DNA from: an uncultured Coprococcus sp.
Lineage (GTDB): Bacteria; Bacillota; Clostridia; Lachnospirales; Lachnospiraceae
Direction of reading: 5' to 3'
Assembly: GCA_934277375.1 (NCBI GenBank)
Contig: CAKQTZ010000001.1
Span: forward strand, 62,001 to 126,000
Length of the DNA stretch: 64,000 nt
Numbering within the stretch: position 1 is the stretch's first letter; each line of letters opens with the position of its first letter. This document shows, in pieces, positions 16,701 through 23,820 of the stretch. The position numbers were made by a program, and so were the translations under genes. The notes under the pieces are model-generated. The model ran no database searches and was not told the origin of the DNA. It was given only the letters and a program-made list of their open reading frames with translations.

Positions 16701-19444
16701 GGAAGACCGGTCTTTTCTGTATCTGACATCCTGAGTCTTAAAACCTGTCCGTAGTTTCCTATGTCATCCACCGCATTCTGTTCTGACGGTCTTATGAGCT
16801 TCCAACCACCATCGGTTCCATTCCCATCTCCATGCGCATATATAAGGGCGTTCCCCTGAGCGCCAATAACTGTTGCTGAAGCCCATCGCTGCTGAATATA
16901 TGTACCTGAAAGATCTGTTGTTCCATTTAACTCAACGGCAGCACCATCCGCAACATAACCTGCGACACCTCCGCCCTGCCATATATACTTATCCGCTTTT
17001 GTATTTTTCAGGTCTTCACCTCTTGTGGACACAGCATTGCTGCCATCAAGTTTTAAAACGCAGCCTTCTGAAACCCTAGCAGCTATGCCTCCATATCCAT
17101 GTGCCATATCTTCCACGTTATTGTCACGGCCTGCCCACGGATTTCCCACATCTGCTTTGACATTGTTGACTTCAAGATATACAGCTTTGGTCGCATCACC
17201 TGTCTGTCCAATCTCTCCAACCACGCCGCCATGATAATATGCGAACTTTACGTATGAAGATGTTACACTGCAATCACTGATAACCAGACTGTTTGAGAGC
17301 GAGCTGCTCACAACGTGACCGACAAGTCCGCCATAAGAACGTTCGCCATAAGAGCGTTCGCCTCCCTCCCCGGATTCTACATACACTATTTTATCGCTTA
17401 TTGACAAAGACGAATTATCAAGTTCCAATGAACCAATCAGTCCGCCTAGCTGAACATCTGTATTCGCAGAACCTATACCCGGGTTGCCCTTTGCAGCGCA
17501 TCCGATGACTGTCACCTTTGCTGCATCCGACACTGCGACTTCAAGTCTCTCTGGGAATTTAGCATTCCCAGAACCCTCTAATATGTATTCTCCAAATGCG
17601 CCTCCAACCAGACCTGTATTCGCATCCGTCGCTTTCATTGTACCACCGGAGACGATCACCTTGCCTGCTGATCCACTGCTCAGTAAATCAACATTATATA
17701 CAGCACCTGCCACACCGCCTGCGCTTCTTTTTCCTGTCACCACAGAGCCTGATAACGTGAGACCTACATCAGAAGTAATGTCGATCACCGCACCGTCTCC
17801 TGCATAACCTGCAAGTCCGCCTGCGTTGCCTGTATGTTCACCCACTGCGCCATTACCTGAGCTTGTCACTGTCATGCCGTTTATTACAGGGGCCTGACTG
17901 TCACTGTTTTTCGCCAGGTTAACATAGAGTTTTGCACCTGCACCAAGCTCTCCAACAAGTCCACCTGCATTGCCACCATTGGTTGACTTTACCTCACCTG
18001 ACAGAGGCGGTACATATCCATCGAGCATAACTGTGCATCCCGCACCTAAGGTTCCACATACAAATCCTACGTTGCCGGTGCTTTCAATTTTTGCGGAAGG
18101 AGAAGTGTATCCTGCCATAGTTCCGGCTATGTTAAGAGTTCCAGCCGAACCGTCTATTGTTCCAAACAGACAGCCCATCACTGCATCATTCTGAATTTTA
18201 CCTTCATTTGAAGTTGCGGACAGAACACCGGAAAATGTATGAGATTCCGTATCCTTTAGCTCATAGTGGCCGGCTATCATAACCCCTCCTGATTTTCCAG
18301 TCCAGGTTATCTTATTTAACTTTATCTCTGCGCCAGACGTGACGGTTCCGAACAGTGCTGTATCAATAAACAGCTCACCATTGACAGTCAGACTACCCTC
18401 AAAAGGATATTCATCAGTTCCAATGCTTGAAAAATGATATGTACTGCCATTCCACTCTGCTGCTCCATTTTTCCCCGAACCTGAAGCATCAATCTTTCCC
18501 GTTGAATCTATAATAATCTTCTGACCTGCCAGGTCTGATGCTTTACAGTTCGACAAGAGGATGAGGGACATAGCATTGCTTACGAGTATAGCTCCGTCAG
18601 ATGTCTTTCCCACACCTGAAGTATCGGAATTCTGGGTAAGATCATCAAGGCTCAGTACTCCCGCTGCTGCAAGCTCAGCCGTATCCTCTGACACTCCCTG
18701 TGTTGTTCCATCTTCCGGCGACATCTCTGTGCTGTCAGAAGGCTTGTCCTCTGTTGATGCATCCGGACTGTCAGAAGAATTGTCCTCTGTTGATGCATCC
18801 GGGTTGTCAGAAGAATTGTCCTCTGTTGATACATCCGGGCTGTCAGAAGGTATGTCCTCTGTTGATGCATCCGGGCCGTCTGCAGGTATATCTTCTGTTG
18901 ATGCATCCGGGCCGTCTGCAGAATTGTCCTCTGTTGATACATCTGGACTGTCAGAAGGCTTATCCTCTGTTGATGCATCCGGGCTGTCTGAAGAATTGTC
19001 CTCTGTTGATGCATCCGGGCTGTCTGAAGAATTGTCCTCTGTTGATGCATCCGGGCTGTCAGAAGAATTGTCCTCTGTTGATACATCTGGGCTGTCAGAA
19101 GAATTGTCCTCTGTTGATGCATCTGGGCTGTCAGAAGAATTGTCCTCTGTTGATGCATCTGGGCTGTCTGCAGGATTTACGTCAGGATTTTCTCCAGTTG
19201 TAATGTCTTCCGTGTTTTCAGAATTATCTGAAGTTTCATCTGATGATCCGTCTAATGCTCTGTCCTCTGTGGACGCACTTATACCCTCTTCATTATTCTC
19301 TTTTTCGTCTATATACTCCTGACTAACCGTCTGAGTGGATGTGTGTTCCTGATATGCTGATCGTGCCTGAACATCCATCGGCATTGAACTTATCATAAGA
19401 CTTGCCGCCAGAATGCCAGCCAGTAATTTACTGTATCTTCTCAC
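7757..19444 (-). CDS. Giant secreted beta-helix surface protein (3895 residues)
   Basis: The start is taken as GTG 19444, with AGGAG 7 bases upstream; an in-frame ATG at 19459 overlaps that site. A classical signal peptide (about 1-28) ends at a likely DVQA-R cut. It is followed by an acidic stalk with twelve exact-period 12-residue repeats (SPDASTEDNSSD type). Most of the chain then consists of degenerate repeats with GG(L/I/V)xG turns (for example AGGLVGELG, SGGLIGRV, AGGFIGYAG); I count about 25. This is typical of right-handed beta-helix or GLUG-like adhesins. The last roughly 800 residues look like beta-sandwich domains. The C-terminus (ASSGKSGS) has no sortase motif, membrane segment, or obvious choline- or SLH-type anchor. 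It sits between two blocks of SipW-type subunits, so it may be displayed on or bundled with them. Adhesin or matrix role is inference. Confidence 0.85.
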   Translation of the reverse strand: MRRYSKLLAGILAASLMISSMPMDVQARSAYQEHTSTQTVSQEYIDEKENNEEGISASTEDRALDGSSDETSDNSENTEDITTGENPDVNPADSPDASTEDNSSDSPDASTEDNSSDSPDVSTEDNSSDSPDASTEDNSSDSPDASTEDNSSDSPDASTEDKPSDSPDVSTEDNSADGPDASTEDIPADGPDASTEDIPSDSPDVSTEDNSSDNPDASTEDNSSDSPDASTEDKPSDSTEMSPEDGTTQGVSEDTAELAAAGVLSLDDLTQNSDTSGVGKTSDGAILVSNAMSLILLSNCKASDLAGQKIIIDSTGKIDASGSGKNGAAEWNGSTYHFSSIGTDEYPFEGSLTVNGELFIDTALFGTVTSGAEIKLNKITWTGKSGGVMIAGHYELKDTESHTFSGVLSATSNEGKIQNDAVMGCLFGTIDGSAGTLNIAGTMAGYTSPSAKIESTGNVGFVCGTLGAGCTVMLDGYVPPLSGEVKSTNGGNAGGLVGELGAGAKLYVNLAKNSDSQAPVINGMTVTSSGNGAVGEHTGNAGGLAGYAGDGAVIDITSDVGLTLSGSVVTGKRSAGGVAGAVYNVDLLSSGSAGKVIVSGGTMKATDANTGLVGGAFGEYILEGSGNAKFPERLEVAVSDAAKVTVIGCAAKGNPGIGSANTDVQLGGLIGSLELDNSSLSISDKIVYVESGEGGERSYGERSYGGLVGHVVSSSLSNSLVISDCSVTSSYVKFAYYHGGVVGEIGQTGDATKAVYLEVNNVKADVGNPWAGRDNNVEDMAHGYGGIAARVSEGCVLKLDGSNAVSTRGEDLKNTKADKYIWQGGGVAGYVADGAAVELNGTTDLSGTYIQQRWASATVIGAQGNALIYAHGDGNGTDGGWKLIRPSEQNAVDDIGNYGQVLRLRMSDTEKTGLPTDFITLDSSTHRVKLKQLSAGSSFSGSKIMVKSMEEFALLAVTWQSQGVFSADAEITTSNWSSIKTKDIVLGGDVDLTGTGIMGLTRDETPLSSNGTVATNEIKDSYDYFYSGEFDGKGHTIKLAVGEAYGYRGDTLVKTGELASGVIHGHAYNGLFAGASGQIKNVTIGGQINVVGVWWDQFNSSGTVRDIYAGGYAAILSTTAPVTIENVTITVSENIGSVDDVASSFRVNIYSGGLCGYVNNNGTITLGVDGSPVTSKTKIDIISPKKGNTENRSKGNYMNSGGLIGRVKSKNVTINCDNVVLNGAIDIEKVTNPQIGALICWIEYNGTSNSNPENTKVNINRVTVDGQSITAKSGTSIGGMFGHKWAETMVTFKKYTSGTEFALDIKNMTFATNATKSTVGGLVYRANGKWTLPAGAINIEKADISFKADNGELGMLVYKGGDETKNSNQRGALYIEMTDNWKRSYRIDPDKVIISSPGLTIYDEFAARLAVNLTNGALGDSACADATNGMNGIISLATENRDGVGVVSGCNTYQNQTAYGKGKGITNRYSRYYYNLDTIMNSAGVDSGEYADSAKKLLIWSVYTYASSSLKSYFNKWSVNKVKTIGAASGVADLDMKGLSYYALNADSSDITVKNARITFYNSEIESREQAAANKQTRLETSQHYLMHCGLFYNVAVGMNVTGVTFAGSVGKPQKGSAIFSGALCCGEIKGNGSTNILEIVISDITLDGLKVTGGEKNYAPLLIGSIGGYADFKITTVKTSGYDNLKSAAGSSLMGNVGNSSTATMITGTFKDIRLPDKKVGNTGIFSRATLMNMFSYKDGGVGSIVYSFNKDEDWKDGNHANSADGNYIHHVTYGKEISDSVQYKDLQHFYYDKELYNSDAGLVRYENSGSMDDKPSFSSYLPYVYNTYNASSKLYEIVVNQRVSDMISGCGTYGHPYVITDPLEMSSIAEYINSQNAKAGWKIRITDDQTENHTDKSSADKDTVYVYEGDQWAEAKCTDAENDRWTVVEGGKTLSNKVMHRYILSAYYDIQAPENTKNPNESRILSLNDFVGFGTDIYAFRGVIVSTNGSTIKISGDAGNGFIRYSYGSVLKDINIEYDAVKKTDAAYTGRNITYNKEDILTQKKYNEVTYSPKVFWGGVIGCVLGGDNIIDNVKVTFDSNWKLALDGSANNLIQAGGYVGSVAGGGVIFRNMNGTVGLTDNNIAKGTDAGSDVSVNTVNSDSDKKQLSFYINPYVGRVLDGYAFSENCTLDNGNKNYKINRITLPTGEKDIVTAVSDDKSQFTTTINNAQGLLIFSAIVNSGAAAGGDSANNGTKAYSGLSEKYTGQNSDGNYNFGNGIYGKVRNASYAYVGANADGSDESLVSADFDRSVSDDTRTPGCSSMSSCALDTETNAPYLVRNYSNDSTFYVSGWNGKSYNKLSVVLADNTTYDMNSYGLGYQGISARYVSSALDTDYKNGNLVWGASYVKPLINGFDGNGSTVKVNMNVKEYALDDFHAVSVGGVFNLIRAAKTSELNKNMNGSLVQDLNITESSVSLQYYSADGTGNQDIGGFDAPNSSEKGQSCVGVGGFAGNSSQNGINNVSESKYTIEKVRLFDVKVDGPVSAGGIMGSTSMGNKAVIYDAGLMLSNRSQEDNYFCADIKDCTYDSIQVSAHYFAGGFIGYAGNNNKIFNWDIINGGGNDTLITSLTVSDKAYSVVGKNSTVKNSCAWDKNGSVCAAGGALGAACTKFYVNKESEEGDPYAKFTDVTVISENSKILNKDQSDHNYRLSDAGTVVGRVANAECVIRNIEVTATSAFVQATSSAGGILGCTNSNNKKIKLENCKVTGAVIEKANLTSGGLIGGVYWLSGDTVIEINNCQVLSSKISGSGDPVSAGGFVGCNRGSQPLCISGCVLDKVQVNSEDNKQGWNGLAVGSMGDETAAIYVYDTLIKESSAYGTAVGGLTGSLHNTVLASNVRIDGITVDGKKNGILFGVVNNSQKKTCLAGISIKNCSGKLYDESSSKLALGTKAYISFADYNDAARSVVPGSETNLLNASAVSPYVNTSPKSSLALYSGESETTPEYLYGDSVSWTKSDTGAFQMTAEQIFKEAVGQSAVGEGLYQYSSIGMSYNDFDFTSSFSTYNANQTEKAVQDFPVLQITGGNTDTIEKYLNIVTNGGYGQAKTCSAVTVDESVYEYKNGKFVKNAGARSPLIIKDKGKSTMSFSASSDYDNDKNRFTLLTVTFKIDDDHAYNVFVPVLVRRVLEVDFTATLSYGTHYNIEDYKGLKGHVLDSYGNPMTGYLTYTYGSAEGTPVEYGWQNYVDAGGDVSQTMEKKIHFVQTDRIPAGTQLTLVDCQDAKKTAYYYTVTGSETEKNKFNLGDFESSDGKKFSSGSIGERLGVTVQEDNSGLFVEVQKDGKPVGADASDDHDYPKATVLKDGRYYRLKTSDDNADKLYSVTMNEVTYTENYYLVVTMMSEDKTVVANGYVITEFDGDIPYNIHYMLRKEASETPEEDGHSNSASTYQISSGYSQVLTENTDDLGGRVKQLVTAAENKLKVSVKDEVTFPNGQAYINDKDQIYDPDQLYQRFVANLQIVQDKSISYASFPSGTSGEVKFYAYEENEVTEGGATKTVRTYYRYAYSESERKKVWSPIAGNEKDFAAKYNWTSDGGNMELILSEDGSLENAISLQGLRDYIRGGKRTGDSRFYIEAVMDAELPALGLDVIPKSTLADGTPENYAKLNYVSQLSTEKKSLSYSSTRASYSNTQIAYYQKGSQGSTITYNADNIDQLGINLLDLDENLDADKTHALIATTAVYDLHEVRNLESLLKRSKYVKFSLSLSRKNDSVDATESYTPLGVDSASYMNVRVTSPNAGNISCGNDGKWTWKVPKSYYIDENTGNIKTSDIFDGSSIIQAVTLLVNIDNVEDSGHFFANYNVTLTAELFGETTDDNGQILAVSLDRPDPENDNVIYTLTKIKPEFVDEKASSGKSGS
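18736..19171 (-). repeat. Twelve-copy 36-bp coding repeat (stalk of giant protein)
   Basis: The core TCCTCTGTTGATGCATC recurs every 36 bp from 18747 to 19143, twelve times, with third-base and a few codon changes. It encodes the 12-residue Ser/Asp/Pro/Glu unit near the N-terminus of the giant protein. Since the period is a multiple of three, several other frames are also open here. The array is a likely site of copy-number change by slippage. Confidence 0.95.
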
Positions 19445-19583
19445 TGGGCATCTCCTCATCTATCTTGTTATTGTGGTTATTATGTATCTTTTACTGTTGC
19501 CTGCTATTATTTGTTGTTTAGTGCTATATACTTTTGCTTACTGTTGTTTCGTGGTGTTTTATCTGTCAGCAGATGATCTCATA

Positions 19584-20594
19584 CTAGTTATCAGTAATTT
19601 CCTCGCCTTTAACCTTTATATATTTTTTCATCGCTGTCCATCCTTTTGGCAAAGTGGTTTTATCTGATTTCCTGTAAAATGGTATCACATAATCACCCGC
19701 TCCCTCAGCCTGATTCATGACAAATGTAAGGCTGCCATTTTCTTTATCATACACATACTTTTCTCCGGACGGCAGATTGTACGACTCGTTCCTTGCAGCT
19801 ATCTTGTCAATAAAGAATTTATCTATCTCCAGTTTTCCTGCATCCCACATAAGAGTGACCTTTCCTTTTCCTGATGATATCGTCACCTCGTAGTTAAATG
19901 CATCATATGTATTGGCATCCAGATTGGAATCCATGTCAAGAAATGTTCCCTTACAGGAAAATTCCTCCATAACAGACTCCACACCCGGAGATATAACCAC
20001 TGCAAGTTTCTGATTTCCTGTATATGCTGTATTTCTTGGCCTGGCAACGGCGATTATCTTAACCTTGTCGAGATCTGCTCCCGGAATCTCAACAACATAA
20101 TGATCTGCCTGGGGCTTTCTTCCCACCAGCCTGACTCCGGCATCCCCCGTGGTGTACTCGCCATTTTCTGTTTTCTCCAGCGATACGTCACCGGCATCTG
20201 TTCTTCGGCAGACTGCATATACGCTGTCTTCCCCACCATTTACAAACTTTATACTCATGTCATAGACTATATCATTTTCATTTATAAGACTTGTATTGCC
20301 AAATACATAATTATAAATATATATATCTATGCTTATTTTGTCCGATCCAACCTTGTCTTTATCATATTTTATTACTTTGTCCGCATAATCTGCCTCTGAT
20401 GCATCCGAAGACGCAAGCTGCAGATAGTTAGACGTAAATCTAATCGTATCTTTGTCCCGGTTGCTCACTACACCTTTCTGATAACTCTGACTCATGTACG
20501 CAGCAAAGCTGCCCCCTATCGCCAGCGCAAGGCATACCACCGCAGCAGCAACCATCAGTACTGTCTTCTGTTTTGGTCTGTCTGTTATCTTCAT
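19584..20594 (-). CDS. SipW-type exported protein, TasA-like leader
   Basis: The protein has 336 residues. A short basic N-terminus (MKITDRPKQK) precedes a hydrophobic leader ending in AIGGSFAAYMS, which of all proteins here looks most like the TasA/CalY leader (GGGTWAAF). The mature part lacks the WLEGxDxxC motif of the paralogue family. It is a mixed beta-rich chain with few cysteines and a Lys-rich end (MKKYIKVKGEEITDN). It lies 139 bp before the giant gene and 15 bp after the next upstream exported protein. Candidate fibre base, cap or chaperone-like partner of the giant protein, all by inference. Export by the SipW route is the supported part. Confidence 0.72.
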   Translation of the reverse strand: MKITDRPKQKTVLMVAAAVVCLALAIGGSFAAYMSQSYQKGVVSNRDKDTIRFTSNYLQLASSDASEADYADKVIKYDKDKVGSDKISIDIYIYNYVFGNTSLINENDIVYDMSIKFVNGGEDSVYAVCRRTDAGDVSLEKTENGEYTTGDAGVRLVGRKPQADHYVVEIPGADLDKVKIIAVARPRNTAYTGNQKLAVVISPGVESVMEEFSCKGTFLDMDSNLDANTYDAFNYEVTISSGKGKVTLMWDAGKLEIDKFFIDKIAARNESYNLPSGEKYVYDKENGSLTFVMNQAEGAGDYVIPFYRKSDKTTLPKGWTAMKKYIKVKGEEITDN

Positions 20595-20609
20595 AGCTGT
20601 AACCCCACA

Positions 20610-21332
20610 TTACTTATATACATTCTGTGCAAATACATAGAATATATCTGTTTCTTTTGTTGTGTCTTTCCATGTGATATCTATAACATAATATGTCAGG
20701 TATTTCGACTTAACATTTGGATTTGAACCAGTGAGTTCATCCGCCGTCAGCGCTCCAGACACCCAATACAAAGGCTCTGCATGAACCTGAACTTTATCAC
20801 CTTCATCAAAATTTACTGCATGTTCTTTATCGTTTGCATAACTGTAATTAAGATCATTGCCTGTCCCCTTATTCAGAAAAGTACCTTGGATCGGTGAATT
20901 CTTATCGTATTGATACTTAAACCCACCGGCACTTATCGAACCATCTTCTGTCTCTTTGGCCGCATAAACATTAAACTCCAAACCTCTCAGATTGGTAGTA
21001 TGCGCTATCTCAAGCTGTTGTTCTCCCATCTCACTGCTCACACTGATAACCCTCTGTATATGAACAGTTTTTGTGCCATCCTCATCTACAGTCACATCAT
21101 CATCTGTATAAGTCATATCTATTGATGTCTGCGCACTTCCATGAGGTCCAAGCACAGCAATCTTGCTGGGTGCATTTACCTGGACAAGCGTCGCAATGTC
21201 GGATTTGCTTGAAAACCAGGCAAATGTGACAGCAACTATAGCCGTCATCAAAACAGCACACACAAGAATCATATAAACAAGCTTCCTGCGATTCATATTC
21301 TTTTTTTCACGCTTTTCTGCCTTTCCTGCCAT
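20610..21332 (-). CDS. SipW-type exported protein, 240 residues
   Basis: A basic cytoplasmic N-terminus (KAEKREKKNMNRRK) and a hydrophobic segment at about 18-40 ending in VTFAWFSS give a SipW-type leader. The mature region is about 200 residues, rich in Thr, Asp and Lys, with predicted beta strands and no cysteines in the usual family position. It ends in IFYVFAQNVYK. The ATG follows GGGAG by five bases, 14 bp after the preceding gene. It does not carry the WLEGxDxxC box and is not clearly a member of the six-protein family. Role unknown; likely a minor extracellular component. Confidence 0.72.
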   Translation of the reverse strand: MAGKAEKREKKNMNRRKLVYMILVCAVLMTAIVAVTFAWFSSKSDIATLVQVNAPSKIAVLGPHGSAQTSIDMTYTDDDVTVDEDGTKTVHIQRVISVSSEMGEQQLEIAHTTNLRGLEFNVYAAKETEDGSISAGGFKYQYDKNSPIQGTFLNKGTGNDLNYSYANDKEHAVNFDEGDKVQVHAEPLYWVSGALTADELTGSNPNVKSKYLTYYVIDITWKDTTKETDIFYVFAQNVYK

Positions 21333-21346
21333 ACTAACTCCCTATA

Positions 21347-22588
21347 TTATTCAACGATAGCACTCACATACATGAATTTCGCTTTATTTCCAATATACTC
21401 ATCTGCCAGATTATAATATCGGCTGCACGTATTGAGCAGCTCACTGGACATATCGCTATCTATCCTATCATCCGTCACAGTCTGCTGCACATCAAGCGCA
21501 TCTTCGCCATTAAAGAACAGTTTGCTGCCGTTGCCGGTCATTTCCTTCTGTTCATTTATAAACTCTATGAGACTGTCGTAATCTTCGTTATTCTCTATGT
21601 CTGTGAACAGATCTCCATTCTGCTGTCTGTTACCATAAATATAATTTCTAAAATACTTTGGCCATACCCAATACAATGTGATCTTATACGGAACGTCTTT
21701 TTCAAACACACCCGCTTCAAGCCCCGCATCCCTGGCTGATATAGTAAATGTATTGCCGCATATTCCTGTGTCATCTTTGTAATCACTTACATCTTCCGGT
21801 CTGAGCCAGCCCTTATATCCGTCATCATTCAGTTCCCTGAAAACCAATATATGTCCATCAATAAATCTCTGGATTCTCTGCTCCTCAATCCATATCGCAC
21901 GGCTGTTGTCTGTGGTCTCTGCGTCTCCATCTTTATAGTTGTTCGCGTGGGTAAGCGTATATCCTTCCAGCTTTACCGTCACCGTTAAACTGCTGTGTCC
22001 CGTCTCTTTGGGAATGACGTAAAACTCAAGCTTTCCGCTGGCTCCCGGCTCCAGAACCTCCTGTCTGTCCTGATACCAGGCAATATTATTGTTTCCAATA
22101 TAATATTTCTGTTCTCCTGTCTTTTCAGTGTGCGTTGCAAGGTCGTAATATTTTGAATAGGTTTTTTCCTCTCCACCATCAAGGATGAGTTTTTTATTTC
22201 CTGTTATTCCACCCACAGATGTTTCTGAATCAGTTTCTGTTTTTTCATTCCAGTAATAACCGAGCTCTGAATCCTGCCTTTTTCCAACACTTGCAATCTG
22301 AAATGCGCTATCCGAATCCGCCGACACATCACTCGTGCTGCCCTTTATGACATTGTTTGCCACAAACCAGGCAATACAGATGGCGATGATGGCGATAAGC
22401 GCAGACAGAGCCAGCACTATACTTCTCGCTGCTTTCTTCTTCTCTACCCTGATCTCCTGACGAAGCTCCTCACTGGACATATCTTCCAGGTCTCTGTTGA
22501 TTTCGGCTTCTACCGAATCTTCGCTCGTCTCTCCATTCTGTTCAGTTGTTTCTCCGAACTCATCAAGAAAATCATCTTCATTTGCCAT
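21347..22588 (-). CDS. SipW-type exported protein with long acidic cytoplasmic head
   Basis: The protein has 413 residues from ATG 22588, which has GGAGG 9 bases upstream; two in-frame GTG codons just before it sit too near that site. Residues 1-55 are acidic and helical, with a Glu/Arg/Lys end (RQEIRVEKKKAARS). The leader that follows (about 57-77) ends in AIAWFVANN. The post-leader stretch KGSTSDVSADSDSAFQIA resembles that of the major subunit, but the C-terminal WLEGxDxxC box is absent. The mature domain has a YNLADEYIGNKAKFMYVSAIVE end. Its longer head could stay in the cytoplasm or bind a partner before cleavage. Predicted exported component; function not known. Confidence 0.75.
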   Translation of the reverse strand: MANEDDFLDEFGETTEQNGETSEDSVEAEINRDLEDMSSEELRQEIRVEKKKAARSIVLALSALIAIIAICIAWFVANNVIKGSTSDVSADSDSAFQIASVGKRQDSELGYYWNEKTETDSETSVGGITGNKKLILDGGEEKTYSKYYDLATHTEKTGEQKYYIGNNNIAWYQDRQEVLEPGASGKLEFYVIPKETGHSSLTVTVKLEGYTLTHANNYKDGDAETTDNSRAIWIEEQRIQRFIDGHILVFRELNDDGYKGWLRPEDVSDYKDDTGICGNTFTISARDAGLEAGVFEKDVPYKITLYWVWPKYFRNYIYGNRQQNGDLFTDIENNEDYDSLIEFINEQKEMTGNGSKLFFNGEDALDVQQTVTDDRIDSDMSSELLNTCSRYYNLADEYIGNKAKFMYVSAIVE

Positions 22589-22618
22589 CACCACTCACCT
22601 CCTTTATAAACACCTTTA

Positions 22619-22672
22619 GGGACATAGCAAAACAGGCTTTTTGCGCTCCCGCGCACCTATGTCACTTGTCCC
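22619..22672 (-). other. Intergenic nested hairpin between subunit genes
   Basis: The arms GACATAG/CTATGTC enclose the perfect inner hairpin TGCGC-tccc-GCGCA, and a competing GGGACA/TGTCCC pair is possible. There is no U-run in the direction of the genes, so it is probably an RNA processing or stability element. Confidence 0.5.
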
Positions 22673-22688
22673 TTTTTTCACTCTTTGT

Positions 22689-23621
22689 CTATTTTGTTGC
22701 TACTCCTGCGAGCTTGACGGTTACACTGTATGTCGACAGATCCTCCTCGTCACTATTGTTGACACAATCCGCATCTGTACCCTCCATCCAGATGTAAACA
22801 CGCATCTTCACACCGTCATATCCTACATTATCCGCTATAGTACGTCCATTTTCTGCAGGTGCCTGAAATTCCTTTCCGGATGTTACCGCAGCCCAGACGC
22901 CTCCATTCTGGTCGGTATAGTTGTCCTTATATATATGATTATATGTGACCTCTGCCGGCTTGACTCCATCAATATATGTCCACTTATCTTCTATGGCTTC
23001 TTCATCATTGCCCTTGCCTTTCACCTCGGACGGTGCGTATACAACCTTAAGTGTCTCTTTTCCATCCGCATCAACCGTGGTGATTCCTATTCTAAGCGAA
23101 TTGGGGATCGTCTTCGACGTTGCTGTTCCGTCCACATCAACCGTGATCGGCTCACCCTCAGATGTATCAAGATATACATCCGCCTGTCCTGTCTCTGTGA
23201 TTGTATAGAGTATATACTCACTGCATATATACGCGTAGTAATCCTTGCCTGCATCTACATAGCGGCCTGTGGCTTTATCTGCAATATTCAATTTTGAATA
23301 TGAATTTACTATTCCATTTGTGCCCCAGCTCTTGCATACATACCAGTTCGACATATCGTTGGTCGAAGAAGGACTTATCTTGTGTCCCTCTGTGGCGGCC
23401 GCCAGTTTTTTCTGCTCACCACCATGCTGTGCACCTTCTTTGGCAGTTGCGATCTGCAGAATAAATCCGTTGGTTGCTGCACTTATAGTGGTGGTTGTTC
23501 CTTTTACCTTATTGTTGACGGCGTACCAGGCATACGTCGCTGAAGATAATGCAATCACTGTGAAAAATACCGATATGATGGCATATACCAGTTCTCTTTT
23601 CAATCTCCTTATCTGTTCCAT
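22689..23621 (-). CDS. SipW-type exported subunit, paralogue family (member e)
   Basis: The protein has 310 residues from ATG 23621 (GGGAG 6 bases upstream; an in-frame ATG at 23627 lies on that site). The leader ends in SATYAWYAVNN. The next residues, NNKVKGTTTTISAATNG, almost repeat those of the major subunit, so the two are close paralogues. Other family motifs: KISPSSTNDMSNWY, PNSLRIGITT, and VYIWMEGTDADC near the C-terminus. It follows the presumed major subunit after a 199-bp gap with a very stable hairpin, an arrangement that would give it lower expression. Likely a minor or adaptor subunit of the same fibre. Confidence 0.8.
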   Translation of the reverse strand: MEQIRRLKRELVYAIISVFFTVIALSSATYAWYAVNNKVKGTTTTISAATNGFILQIATAKEGAQHGGEQKKLAAATEGHKISPSSTNDMSNWYVCKSWGTNGIVNSYSKLNIADKATGRYVDAGKDYYAYICSEYILYTITETGQADVYLDTSEGEPITVDVDGTATSKTIPNSLRIGITTVDADGKETLKVVYAPSEVKGKGNDEEAIEDKWTYIDGVKPAEVTYNHIYKDNYTDQNGGVWAAVTSGKEFQAPAENGRTIADNVGYDGVKMRVYIWMEGTDADCVNNSDEEDLSTYSVTVKLAGVATK

Positions 23622-23727
23622 AAGCATCTCCCTGCCTTATGAATATATGTCAGGCGTATAAGCCTGCTGCTGTAAAATCATTTCTAAACCCAGCTGTACG
23701 GATCATTCTGTACATATGTTCCATACC

Positions 23728-23768
23728 GCATTTCAAAACACAGAATACACTTCTGTGCTTTGAAATGC
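23728..23768 (-). other. 18-bp stem-loop after the major subunit gene
   Basis: The arms of 18 bases (GCATTTCAAA plus CACAGAA core, one G-T pair) surround a five-base loop. It lies 53 bases past the major subunit stop. There is no U-run on the minus strand, so a processing or 3'-end protection element is more likely than a simple terminator. A smaller hairpin (CCGCT/AGCGG, about 23771-23787) sits next to it. Confidence 0.75.
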
Positions 23769-23820
23769 CCTCCGCTCCACAACAGCGGAAAGCATTGATT
23801 ATCATTATCGATAAGAATTC

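Noticed and set aside
18561..19322. Long open frames on both strands across the stalk repeat
   Set aside because: The 36-bp period keeps other frames open by chance. The peptides are simple repeats and lack ribosome sites; the minus-strand giant frame explains the region.
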